64,000 nucleotides of DNA from a virus (IMGVR_UViG_3300037336_000053:59363-123362), one strand, 5' to 3'. Shown: positions 49,282 to 55,113, counted from the first letter of the stretch. A program made the numbers and translations. The notes: generated by a model not told the origin, from the letters alone.

Positions 49282-49518
49282 ATCAGAATACCCTACTCGC
49301 AATAACTTATACTTACCATTAGTTGTATTGTCTTGTTATGGACAACAATCGCCCTGTTGTCGTTTGCTTTTAACTTGGTAACTAGTATAGAAGCATCGGC
49401 CGATGCCAACTCTACTTTTGTTACTTCAAACTGGATATTCGATGCCTGCAGGACAGAGCGAACATTGCCAGTGCATTAGGCTAGTGGACACAGCCTTTTT
49501 CCAAAACAATACAACTAA
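49282..49518. other. Intergenic stretch between tRNAs, structured, with one unstarted frame
   Basis: This gap is mostly the loop of a 17-bp inverted repeat. It contains a 14-base palindrome (GCATCGGCCGATGC) and a GACAACA/TGTTGTC hairpin. A 61-codon minus-strand frame (49293-49475) without an ATG or GTG begins TGNVRSVLQASNIQFEV, faintly like the start of HisH amidotransferase; I do not count it as a gene. Confidence 0.4.
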
Positions 49519-49522
49519 TGGT
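49315..49522. repeat. Perfect 17-bp inverted repeat capping a tRNA-Glu 3' end
   Basis: ACCATTAGTTGTATTGT (49315-49331) pairs with 49506-49522 across 174 bases. The right arm includes the complement of the CCA end of tRNA-Glu, the same arrangement as at tRNA-Lys (47363-47434) and the second tRNA-Glu (50359-50446). Confidence 0.9.
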
Positions 49523-49593
49523 AACGCTACGGGGAGTCGAACCCCGCTCTTCAGGATGAAAACCTGATGACCTAACCGATAGTCGATAGCGTC
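49519..49593 (-). tRNA. tRNA-Glu (TTC), copy 1
   Basis: Acceptor GACGCTA/TAGCGTT, anticodon stem TCAGG/CCTGA with loop TTTTCAT, T-loop TTCGACT, CCA encoded. Confidence 0.9.
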
Positions 49594-49603
49594 ATATTAA
49601 AAC

Positions 49604-49678
49604 TGGTGGAGGTTAAGGGGATCGAACCCTTAACTCTGCCTTGCAAAGGCAGCGTGTTCCCATTAGCACTAAACCCCC
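49604..49678 (-). tRNA. tRNA-Ala (TGC)
   Basis: Acceptor GGGGGTT/AACCTCC, anticodon stem CTGCC/GGCAG with loop TTTGCAA, T-loop TTCGATC, CCA encoded. The usual G3-T70 identity pair of tRNA-Ala is present. Confidence 0.93.
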
Positions 49679-49683
49679 AATTT

Positions 49684-49757
49684 TGGTCTCCGATGCAAGA
49701 ATCGAACTTGCGCTCCTTGGTCCCAAACCAAGAGTGATACCATTTCACCAATCGGAG
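49684..49757 (-). tRNA. tRNA-Pro (TGG)
   Basis: Acceptor CTCCGAT/ATCGGAG, anticodon stem CTTGG/CCAAG with loop TTTGGGA, T-loop TTCGATT, CCA encoded. Abuts the omega-like gene. Confidence 0.92.
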
Positions 49758-49985
49758 TTATCTAATCTTTCGAATATACTCTAAGCCAATTTCACCGTTT
49801 TGGACTTCAAGTAATGCTGAAATAGGAGCATTAAATTGAGTACCATCATCTTTGTATCTATGTTGCCTTGCAAGCTCTCTTGCTCTTTGCGAAGCAATAA
49901 CTACCATAGTAAACCTATTTCCGATGTTGTCAACAATTTTCTCGTTGTCAAGAAGTCCTATTCGGCTATGTGTCTTGTCATTCAT
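49758..49985 (-). CDS. RNA polymerase omega (RpoZ)-like protein
   Basis: A 75-residue protein with the core of bacterial omega: DNIGNRFTMVVIASQRAREL matches the conserved NRFxLVxxAaxRARxL helix, and PISALLEVQNGEIGLEYI matches the following TVIALxEIxxGxI. Omega wraps the C-terminal part of beta-prime and stabilises RNA polymerase. The gene sits between tRNA-Pro and tRNA-Thr, ending on the base after tRNA-Pro. A phage omega could alter the host polymerase during infection. Similarity is judged by eye. Confidence 0.75.
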   Translation of the reverse strand: MNDKTHSRIGLLDNEKIVDNIGNRFTMVVIASQRARELARQHRYKDDGTQFNAPISALLEVQNGEIGLEYIRKIR

Positions 49986-50010
49986 ATGTTCCTTTTGTTG
50001 TTAAAAATAT

Positions 50011-50084
50011 TGGTGCCCCTTGACAGAATCGAACTGCCGTAGCCTGATTACAAAACAGGTGTAATACCATTATACTAAAGGGGC
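50011..50084 (-). tRNA. tRNA-Thr (TGT), copy 1
   Basis: Acceptor GCCCCTT/AAGGGGC, anticodon loop TTTGTAA on a CCTGT/TCAGG stem with one terminal mismatch, T-loop TTCGATT, CCA encoded. Confidence 0.9.
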
Positions 50085-50358
50085 GTTAATCTACTTATCT
50101 TCGTCTACTAAGCCCGTTTCCGGATTTGAACGTTTTGTTTCATACTGCTGCATCATCAATTCTTGTAACTCAGCAACATCGACTTCAGGTAATCGAGACC
50201 TCGTTTGATGTAATATGTTTCAATATGCAAACTCATTGTAGGTTGGATTTTGCAACCAACATGCAAGCCGAATATTGGCTCTGTCTTGTCTGTTAGACCA
50301 CTACGAGTTTTTGAGGTAATTACTCCCCAATCTGATTCAAGGTAAATTACTCCTTGCT
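50085..50358. other. Intergenic stretch, no confident gene
   Basis: On the minus strand a frame ends QQYETKRSNPETGLVDEDK at about 50091, open for about 34 codons upstream but with ATG only near the end, and no clear ribosome-binding site. It might be a remnant. The rest shows no tRNA or promoter that I can see. Confidence 0.35.
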
Positions 50359-50446
50359 ACCATATAGAAACATCCTAAGTTATCGACTGTTCTTGCGAAC
50401 TCCCTGTGAATAACAATTGGGGGAAATAAAGATGTTTCTATATGGT
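50359..50446. repeat. Perfect 16-bp inverted repeat capping the second tRNA-Glu 3' end
   Basis: ACCATATAGAAACATC (50359-50374) pairs with 50431-50446. In the minus transcript the CCA of tRNA-Glu opens the stem. The 56-base loop contains a nested GTTAT/ATAAC pair and GTTC-GCAA-GAAC, a GNRA-capped hairpin. Confidence 0.9.
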
Positions 50447-50518
50447 ACTCGGTAGGGGATTTGAACCCCTGTAGCCACCGTGAAAGGGTGATGTCCTAGA
50501 CCACTAGACGAACCGAGT
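50443..50518 (-). tRNA. tRNA-Glu (TTC), copy 2
   Basis: Acceptor ACTCGGT/ACCGAGT, anticodon stem TCACC/GGTGG with loop CTTTCAC, T-loop TTCAAAT, CCA encoded. Its sequence differs throughout from copy 1, so the two are not a recent duplication. Confidence 0.9.
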
Positions 50519-50544
50519 ACAGTACAATATTAAAGAACATTTAC

Positions 50545-50562
50545 AGAGTTACGATCAACTCT
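50545..50562. promoter_or_regulatory. Third copy of the tRNA-promoter dyad
   Basis: AGAGTT-ACGATC-AACTCT, a dyad sharing the GTTACGAT(G/C)AAC core with the operator-like repeats in the two tRNA promoters at 51529-51548 and 51616-51635. No promoter boxes are evident around this copy. Confidence 0.4.
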
Positions 50563-50627
50563 TTTTTAACCTATACGTTTATATACAACATATTTTTCAA
50601 ATAAAGTACACTACTTTTTAATAATGT

Positions 50628-50669
50628 TGGTGAGTAGTTACGGACTCGAACTCTCAATCTTTTCGGCAT
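50628..50669 (-). pseudogene. 3' half of a decayed tRNA
   Basis: The minus strand has a T-arm-like GAGAGTTCGAGTCCGT and an acceptor end AACTACTCACCA, but directly upstream lies the CCA of tRNA-Leu (TAG), so the 5' half is missing. Probably a remnant of recombination between tRNA genes. Confidence 0.6.
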
Positions 50670-50746
50670 TGGTGCCCTGGGAGAGACTCGAACTCTCAGC
50701 TTACGGCTTCTAAGACCGCTGTGTTTACCAATTTCACCACCGGGGC
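50670..50746 (-). tRNA. tRNA-Leu (TAG) with short variable region
   Basis: Leu-like D-arm (GTGAAATTGGTAAACAC), anticodon loop CTTAGAA, T-loop TTCGAGT, CCA encoded. The variable region is only about 5 bases, whereas bacterial leucine tRNAs have a long variable arm. One acceptor mismatch (pair 5). Confidence 0.82.
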
Positions 50747-50751
50747 ATTTT

Positions 50752-50830
50752 ACTCTACTGGCACACTCGTGCTCGTCAAATGTCCGGTGAGCTAACCGGT
50801 TCCTTTACTATGTAGAGTCTTTGAGTGTGC
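50752..50830 (-). ncRNA. Pseudoknot-like element between tRNA-Thr and tRNA-Leu
   Basis: Two complementary pairs interleave: ACTCTAC (50752-50758) with GTAGAGT (50812-50818), and GCACACTC (50761-50768) with GAGTGTGC (50823-50830). That order forms an H-type pseudoknot. Between them CCGGT/ACCGG makes a small hairpin. Confidence 0.5.
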
Positions 50831-50837
50831 TTTTATA

Positions 50838-50911
50838 TGGTGCCCCGTGACAGAATCGAACTGCCGACCGCTGATTACAAAACAGCAGTTATACCATTTA
50901 ACTAACGGGGC
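50838..50911 (-). tRNA. tRNA-Thr (TGT), copy 2
   Basis: Acceptor GCCCCGT/ACGGGGC, anticodon loop TTTGTAA, T-loop TTCGATT, CCA encoded. Very similar to copy 1 around the anticodon and T-arm, so the two probably share an origin. Confidence 0.92.
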
Positions 50912-50953
50912 CATATTTTACTTATCATACAGACTGTGCTGTATACTTAAAAC

Positions 50954-51027
50954 TGGAGCGGGATAGGAGAATCGAACTCCTGACATTAGATTGGAAATCT
51001 AAGGTAATACCATTTTACGAATCCCGC
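50954..51027 (-). tRNA. tRNA-Gly (TCC)
   Basis: Acceptor GCGGGAT/ATCCCGC, anticodon stem TTAGA/TCTAA with loop TTTCCAA, T-loop TTCGATT, CCA encoded. Confidence 0.93.
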
Positions 51028-51034
51028 ATAAACT

Positions 51035-51109
51035 TGGCGGTCTCAAGGGGTAACGATCCCCTTCTTCGACAGTGACAGTGTCGTGTGCGTCCATGAACAC
51101 TTTGAGACC
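51035..51109 (-). tRNA. tRNA-Asp (GTC) with swapped T-loop
   Basis: Acceptor GGTCTCA/TGAGACC, D-stem GTGT/GCAC, anticodon stem CGACA/TGTCG with loop CTGTCAC, T-stem AGGGG/CCCCT, CCA encoded. The T-loop is ATCGTTA (A54, T58), position 8 is A and 14 is T, exactly the exchange seen in tRNA-Lys. Confidence 0.82.
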
Positions 51110-51116
51110 TAATTAT

Positions 51117-51200
51117 TGGTGGAGCGTAATGGAATCGAACCATTCGTGGCTTTCGCCGGAGGATTTACAGTCCCCTGCCACACCTTGTAGCATACACTCC
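51117..51200 (-). tRNA. tRNA-Tyr (GTA)
   Basis: Acceptor GGAGTGT/ACGCTCC, anticodon stem GGGGA/TCCTC with loop CTGTAAA, class II variable arm CGGCGAAAGCC with GAAA loop, T-loop TTCGATT, CCA encoded. A normal tRNA-Tyr, unlike the odd RNA at 48899. Confidence 0.92.
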
Positions 51201-51210
51201 ATCAAATTCT

Positions 51211-51289
51211 TGGCTCCACATCTGGGTGACGATCCCAGCTAACCACGGATTAACAGTCCGGCCCATGCACCACGCTCGGGTTCTGTGGA
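51211..51289 (-). tRNA. tRNA-Asn (GTT) with swapped T-loop
   Basis: Six acceptor pairs (TCCACA/TGTGGA), D-stem CCCG/TGGG, anticodon loop CTGTTAA, T-stem CTGGG/CCCAG, CCA encoded. The T-loop is ATCGTCA (A54, T58) and position 8 is A, though position 14 stays A. The seventh acceptor pair is G-A. Confidence 0.75.
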
Positions 51290-51291
51290 AT

Positions 51292-51411
51292 AAACTTTGC
51301 TTACAAATACACACTCACAGGAATTGAACCTGCCCACTGAACTTTGAGCCCAGCTGTAATCCGCTACATCTGCCTGGCCTAAGCATTTGTGTGTATGTGT
51401 AAGCAGAGTTT
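51292..51411. repeat. Imperfect 23-bp inverted repeat extending the tRNA-Leu (CAA) acceptor
   Basis: 51292-51314 and 51389-51411 pair at 21 of 23 positions (core TGCTTACA/TGTAAGCA and ATACACAC/GTGTGTAT). The arms begin inside the acceptor stem and run outward, so the precursor would have a stem of some 23 bp in place of the normal 7. Confidence 0.75.
51309..51393 (-). tRNA. tRNA-Leu (CAA)-like, unusual D-region and extended acceptor
   Basis: Anticodon stem CTGGG/TTCAG with loop CTCAAAG (CAA), T-arm GCAGG-TTCAATT-CCTGT. Five acceptor pairs are good and two are mismatched, CCA is not encoded, the D-region is long and irregular and the variable region short. First tRNA after the triple promoter. 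It may be functional or degenerating. Confidence 0.6.
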
Positions 51412-51522
51412 AGTGGTGTATGTTGGTGCATACATCACTCTACTTACAGTGTTAGCCTTGCGACTAACATATTGTATCTAAATTGTTAAAGAACGTGCAA
51501 GCATTGCTGCTTACTAGTGTTT

Positions 51523-51551
51523 AGTATAACATGTTACGATGAACATGTCAA
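51523..51551 (-). promoter_or_regulatory. tRNA-island promoter 1 with internal dyad
   Basis: TTGACA (51546-51551), 17-base spacer, TATACT (51523-51528). ACATGTT-ACGATG-AACATGT (51529-51548) is a perfect dyad filling the space between the boxes, an operator-like position. Confidence 0.85.
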
Positions 51552-51609
51552 CTGTTATTTTTAATCTTCTTAGCAACTCTAAACTACTGTTCTTTGTTGC
51601 TATGTATTG

Positions 51610-51638
51610 ATTATAACAAGTTACGATGAACTTGTCAA
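51610..51638 (-). promoter_or_regulatory. tRNA-island promoter 2 with internal dyad
   Basis: TTGACA (51633-51638), 17-base spacer, TATAAT (51610-51615). ACAAGTT-ACGATG-AACTTGT (51616-51635) has the same centre as promoter 1, with one base changed in each arm so the pairing is kept. Confidence 0.87.
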
Positions 51639-51716
51639 CTAATTTCCTAACTTTTTTGTTGTATTTTTACAACACTTTTTAACCTATTGCCTGCTGTATT
51701 GCTACAGTATGTCACT

Positions 51717-51745
51717 AGTATATGCGAACTTTCTCACTCTGTCAA
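51717..51745 (-). promoter_or_regulatory. tRNA-island promoter 3
   Basis: TTGACA (51740-51745), 17-base spacer, TATACT (51717-51722) on the minus strand. It lacks the dyad of promoters 1 and 2. Confidence 0.8.
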
Positions 51746-51818
51746 CTGTTTTTTTGCCTTTATTGAACGTTTGCATGTATCCACTTCCAGTATTCTTCTG
51801 CTGTCATAGTGTGCCTCC

Positions 51819-51853
51819 ATAAAAAAAGCCCCTAACATTTCTGCTAAGGGCTT
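51819..51853 (-). terminator. Rho-independent terminator before the tRNA promoters
   Basis: On the minus strand a 12-bp stem (AAGCCCTTAGCA / TGTTAGGGGCTT, two GT pairs) closed by a GAAA tetraloop is followed by seven T residues. It ends transcripts from the 52-55 kb genes and isolates the tRNA promoters. Confidence 0.88.
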
Positions 51854-52029
51854 GTAAAATTTAGTAGTACGTTCTACTTAACTTTGCAAACCCCTGCAGG
51901 TATCCGCACCCGGATTACTTGATCCTAGTGTTGAATATTCTACTGTTGTTAGCGTTAGTTTCATTGAACTTACTTTTCCTTTGTTATGCATTTATTTATC
52001 ATCTTAACAAAATATACGCATATAAATGG
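51854..52029. other. Gap with one weak small frame
   Basis: Between the terminator and the nucleotidase stop there is a 37-codon minus-strand frame (51878-51991, MHNKGKVSSMKLTLTTVEYS) with a weak AAGATG upstream. Composition is unremarkable and I do not assert it as a gene. Confidence 0.3.
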
Positions 52030-52611
52030 TTATTTTTGGCTAGTTACGATATCGTAGATTTCTTTCCAGTTAGCTACACGTTTTGCACTACCTGCATAAT
52101 CTTCATTATGTTCATGTGCAATTAGAATACCATCTAGTCCCATGTTAATTCCACAGTCTACATTTTGTGGCTTATCTTCAATCCAGTAACAATCTGTGTT
52201 ACGATACTGTTCGAGTACAGCATCTTTATCGGCACCTGTATCAAGATAGATGTACTTTTCAAATACGCTGTCTCCAAACATCTCACGCAAGTTCTTTGTA
52301 CGCAAATGCTGTGAGTAATCATCGTTGCTCAAGCTAGTAATTGCGTGGAAGATAAATCCGTGTTCTGCATGTAATTTTTTAACATAATGAATAGCATCAC
52401 GTAGTGGAGGAAGTTTGCGGATCCAAGCACTTTCGTTAAACATACGGATCAATCGAGTTGCTTCATCCTTATCCATGTCATACATTGCTGCAATTGAATA
52501 TTGACGAGTAGCGTTTTTTATATAACCGTGTCGCTTCATCCATTGATCAAATGCGTATTCCCAATCGAACAACACGCCATCACAATCAGTTAAAATACAT
52601 TTATTTTTCAT
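52030..52611 (-). CDS. HAD-family 5'(3')-deoxyribonucleotidase-like phosphatase
   Basis: A 193-residue HAD phosphatase. ILTDCDGVLFDWEYAF holds the nucleophile DxD, FHAITSLSND the Ser/Thr motif, and YWIEDKPQNVDCG the acidic metal motif. Short helical cap after motif I fits NT5C-type nucleotidases. It may dephosphorylate nucleotides made by host-DNA breakdown or balance dNMP pools. Follows a sigma-70 promoter and ends before the GAAA terminator. Confidence 0.78.
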   Translation of the reverse strand: MKNKCILTDCDGVLFDWEYAFDQWMKRHGYIKNATRQYSIAAMYDMDKDEATRLIRMFNESAWIRKLPPLRDAIHYVKKLHAEHGFIFHAITSLSNDDYSQHLRTKNLREMFGDSVFEKYIYLDTGADKDAVLEQYRNTDCYWIEDKPQNVDCGINMGLDGILIAHEHNEDYAGSAKRVANWKEIYDIVTSQK

Positions 52612-52645
52612 CTATTGTTTTTCCTATTTGCCTTATTATGTTTGT

Positions 52646-52675
52646 ATTATAGCATCGGAAAGGCACTGTTGTCAA
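52646..52675 (-). promoter_or_regulatory. Sigma-70 promoter for the nucleotidase
   Basis: TTGACA (52670-52675), 18-base spacer, perfect TATAAT (52646-52651) on the minus strand, about 35 bases before the ATG at 52611. Confidence 0.82.
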
Positions 52676-52678
52676 TTG

Positions 52679-53227
52679 TTATTTTTGGTTAGAAGCAAAA
52701 TTAGGTAATTTAGGATAACCAGATACTTTACTAAGGTTAATACTTATACTTACTCTTGTGTCTTTTACACCTTTTACATCATGCACTTGTTGATGATCAA
52801 ATTTATAAAATTTACCTTGTTCTAAATAATAAGATTTTTTAAGGGTTATTTGGTCAAACGTATAATATAGTCTGTTAAGCAGTGTAGTTGAATTAGTCTC
52901 ATACCAATTTGTTTGACACACTTGACTAGTATGTAAATATAGAATAGACTCATGCCGCCAGTAGTCTCTATGCGGCGGAAAATCTCCAGAATCGTCTCCT
53001 TTTATAACTGCTACCAAATAACTTAACGGAAAAATAGATTGATTATTTAATAATTCTGTTAATCGAGGTTGAGAATCTTTAGGAACATCGTATGATTTAT
53101 ATACATCATCTTGTTGAGATTTTGATGCACTTTTAAACTTATTAGAATTATCAATAATATCTCTGCAGATTTGATTTAAAATTTCTTTTATCTTGACACT
53201 ATTTTCTAACTCCACTTCTTCTATCAT
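52679..53227 (-). CDS. 2OG-Fe(II) oxygenase-like protein
   Basis: A 182-residue protein with the double-stranded beta-helix pattern. FPPHRDYWRH gives the HxD iron ligands, and HQQVHDVKGVKDTRVSISIN gives the distal His and the 2-oxoglutarate Arg. Spacing is normal for the family. It could hydroxylate protein, nucleotide or a small metabolite; 2OG oxygenases are frequent in marine T4-like phages. It overlaps the upstream gene by 4 bases. Confidence 0.72.
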   Translation of the reverse strand: MIEEVELENSVKIKEILNQICRDIIDNSNKFKSASKSQQDDVYKSYDVPKDSQPRLTELLNNQSIFPLSYLVAVIKGDDSGDFPPHRDYWRHESILYLHTSQVCQTNWYETNSTTLLNRLYYTFDQITLKKSYYLEQGKFYKFDHQQVHDVKGVKDTRVSISINLSKVSGYPKLPNFASNQK

Positions 53228-53619
53228 TTATTATACCACTCTGTTAGATATTCTTCAACAATGTTTACACTGTTGATACGATCATAACGGAAACTCCGCC
53301 AACCTTTTGCGTTTACGTCCCAAACACTTACTACAGCGTCTGACACTTCACGAACTTTCTTTTGGCTCATAGCGTCCGTTTTAGTTGCCGCAGGTTTAAT
53401 GTCCTCTCTAAGTGTACAAGTCATTACTCGTTTGTCACCGTCGAGTTTGAGAAAGTCAACTGTTACTACGTTTTGTTCCAGTAGGTTCTTTAGATCCAGT
53501 TTTGTCGGAATCCCCTTTAGTGTTGCCACTGTCTCGCTTACCAAAGATTCTGTCGTAGTTGTGTCTGTATTTGTCATCGTCTGCTCCTTTTCTTCGTTTA
53601 TCACCTTTACCTCCATCAC
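53224..53619 (-). CDS. SH3-like phage protein of the DUF2693/WYL-like kind
   Basis: A 131-residue protein with a variable Thr-rich N-terminus and a conserved C-terminal part: VDFLKLDGDKRVMTCTLRED, then VWDVNAKGWRSFRYDRINSV. This small beta-barrel is widespread and uncharacterised in marine T4-like phages. Internal ATG at 53577 is an alternative start. Overlaps the oxygenase by 4 bases. Confidence 0.65.
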   Translation of the reverse strand: MMEVKVINEEKEQTMTNTDTTTTESLVSETVATLKGIPTKLDLKNLLEQNVVTVDFLKLDGDKRVMTCTLREDIKPAATKTDAMSQKKVREVSDAVVSVWDVNAKGWRSFRYDRINSVNIVEEYLTEWYNK

Positions 53620-53826
53620 TCATAGTTCCTCCGCAATTCCTAAAAATTCAGCGGCTGCCAAGAATAGAGCTAGTAATACTACTGAGCTTGTATATATTGC
53701 AACCAAACATCCTGCCAACCGCAACGCACTTTTTACAATACTGATATAAAAGTGTCGCTTGCTTGTGTCTTTAGGTTGAGGCACATGATCTTCATATTTA
53801 ATTGACATTTTATTTACGATTTCCAA
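53620..53826 (-). CDS. Small membrane protein
   Basis: A 68-residue protein with one membrane segment at about 31-60 (LRLAGCLVAIYTSSVVLLAL). ATG at 53808 (MSIKYEDHV) is an alternative start that would remove the overlap with the Bax-inhibitor gene. It lies between two conserved genes in the same direction. Unknown function. Confidence 0.5.
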   Translation of the reverse strand: MEIVNKMSIKYEDHVPQPKDTSKRHFYISIVKSALRLAGCLVAIYTSSVVLLALFLAAAEFLGIAEEL

Positions 53827-54484
53827 ATAGTTGTAGCAAGTGAATAAACAAGTTGATAAAGTCTAGGTACAGTGTTAGTGCGCCCATGACTTCTTGTTTG
53901 CCGGTGTCGCCACCTACACTTACCATTTCACGGATACGCTGTGTGTCATATGCAGTCAAGCCCAAGAACACAATGATAGCAATAGCTGAGATAACCATCT
54001 GCATTAGTGTACTACCAATAAAGATGTTCACAACACTGGCAATAATAATTGCAATTAATCCTACAATCATCATCTGTCCCATTGAGCTTAGATCCTTTTT
54101 AGTAAAATATCCGTAAATGCTCATAGTGCCAAACAGCACCCCTGCACCCATAAAGGCTGTAAAGATACTGCCCATTGTGTAGACTGCAAAGATTGTAGCA
54201 AAACTCAATCCCATTAAGCCAGCAAACGCATACAGAAACATCTGTAGTCCCGACTTGCTGAAATTAGCACTGGCAAAACTCATCACAAGGATTGCGGCTA
54301 ATGGTGCAAATATAACCACCCATTTTAGCATTCCTGTAAAAAAGAATTGCAATAGCTCTGGGCTAGTTCCTACATAGTAACTGACCAGCATGCTGATAAA
54401 CACAGCAATGCCCATCTGAGAATAAACTCTGCCCATTGCTTCATTGATTGCAGAAGCGTCTCTATAATTTGTTGTTGCGTACAT
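53810..54484 (-). CDS. Bax inhibitor-1/YccA family membrane protein
   Basis: A 224-residue integral membrane protein with seven predicted helices. SAINEAMGRVYSQMGIAVFIS at the start, AGLMGLSFATIFAVY in the middle and ITxxGLTAYDTQRIREM near the end match the BI-1/YccA/YbhL family. In E. coli YccA blocks the membrane protease FtsH, so a phage copy could restrain host quality control or control membrane ion leakage. The gene lies directly downstream of clpP, which supports a proteostasis theme. Confidence 0.9.
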   Translation of the reverse strand: MYATTNYRDASAINEAMGRVYSQMGIAVFISMLVSYYVGTSPELLQFFFTGMLKWVVIFAPLAAILVMSFASANFSKSGLQMFLYAFAGLMGLSFATIFAVYTMGSIFTAFMGAGVLFGTMSIYGYFTKKDLSSMGQMMIVGLIAIIIASVVNIFIGSTLMQMVISAIAIIVFLGLTAYDTQRIREMVSVGGDTGKQEVMGALTLYLDFINLFIHLLQLFGNRK

Positions 54485-54497
54485 TTAATATTTCCTT

Positions 54498-55112
54498 TTA
54501 TCGTTTATCTACAACCATATCAGCAAGACCATACTCAACTGCTTCAGCTGCATTTAAGAATGTGTCAAACTTCATAGTTTCAAACAGTTCAGCATACTGT
54601 TTACCTTTTGAGTTATGACGAACATACAGTTCTGTCAAACGAACGTTGATTTTCTTTGATTCTTCCATTGAACGGATAGCATCTTCAAACTGTAGTTCTT
54701 GTACATGTACACTACCGCTAGTGCCGCGTGTGCCTGAGCTAACACGGTGGATCATTGTACGACTCTCCGGTAGTACTACCCGCTTGCCTGCTGTACCCGC
54801 TTGTGCTAGGAATGAACCCATGCTACACGCTTGGCCCATTACAATAGTACGCACATCGCATTTGATGTACTGCATAGTATCATAAATTGCAAGACCTGCT
54901 GTTACTGCACCACCTGGGCTATTAATATACAAGTTAATGTCTTTGTCAGGATTGTCTGACTCTAGAAACAACATCTGCGCTACAATCAAGTTAGCCATGT
55001 TATCTTCTACTTGACCGTTAAGCATAACGATACGGTCTTTCATCAAGCGACTATAGATATCATAACTACGTTCGCCAGCTGAGGTTTGTTCTACTACCAT
55101 TGGTACTAGCAT
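54498..55112 (-). CDS. clpP: ATP-dependent Clp protease proteolytic subunit ClpP
   Basis: A 204-residue serine protease from the ATG at 55112, which has AAGGAAG 8 bases upstream and gives the usual length; an ATG at 55154 overlaps the previous gene. The catalytic Ser is in [10 protein letters not shown], the His in MIHRVSSG, and the Asp further on, so the triad is present. ClpP forms a tetradecamer that degrades proteins fed by ClpA or ClpX. With ClpA at the left end of the window it may form a phage protease, or mix with host subunits. Confidence 0.95.
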   Translation of the reverse strand: MLVPMVVEQTSAGERSYDIYSRLMKDRIVMLNGQVEDNMANLIVAQMLFLESDNPDKDINLYINSPGGAVTAGLAIYDTMQYIKCDVRTIVMGQACSMGSFLAQAGTAGKRVVLPESRTMIHRVSSGTRGTSGSVHVQELQFEDAIRSMEESKKINVRLTELYVRHNSKGKQYAELFETMKFDTFLNAAEAVEYGLADMVVDKR

Positions 55113-55113
55113 A

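Noticed and set aside
49293-49475. A minus-strand open frame resembling the start of HisH glutamine amidotransferase (TGNVRSVLQA)
   Set aside because: It has no ATG, GTG or TTG start or ribosome-binding site, is only about 61 codons, and lies inside the loop of an inverted repeat; the resemblance is short and may be chance.
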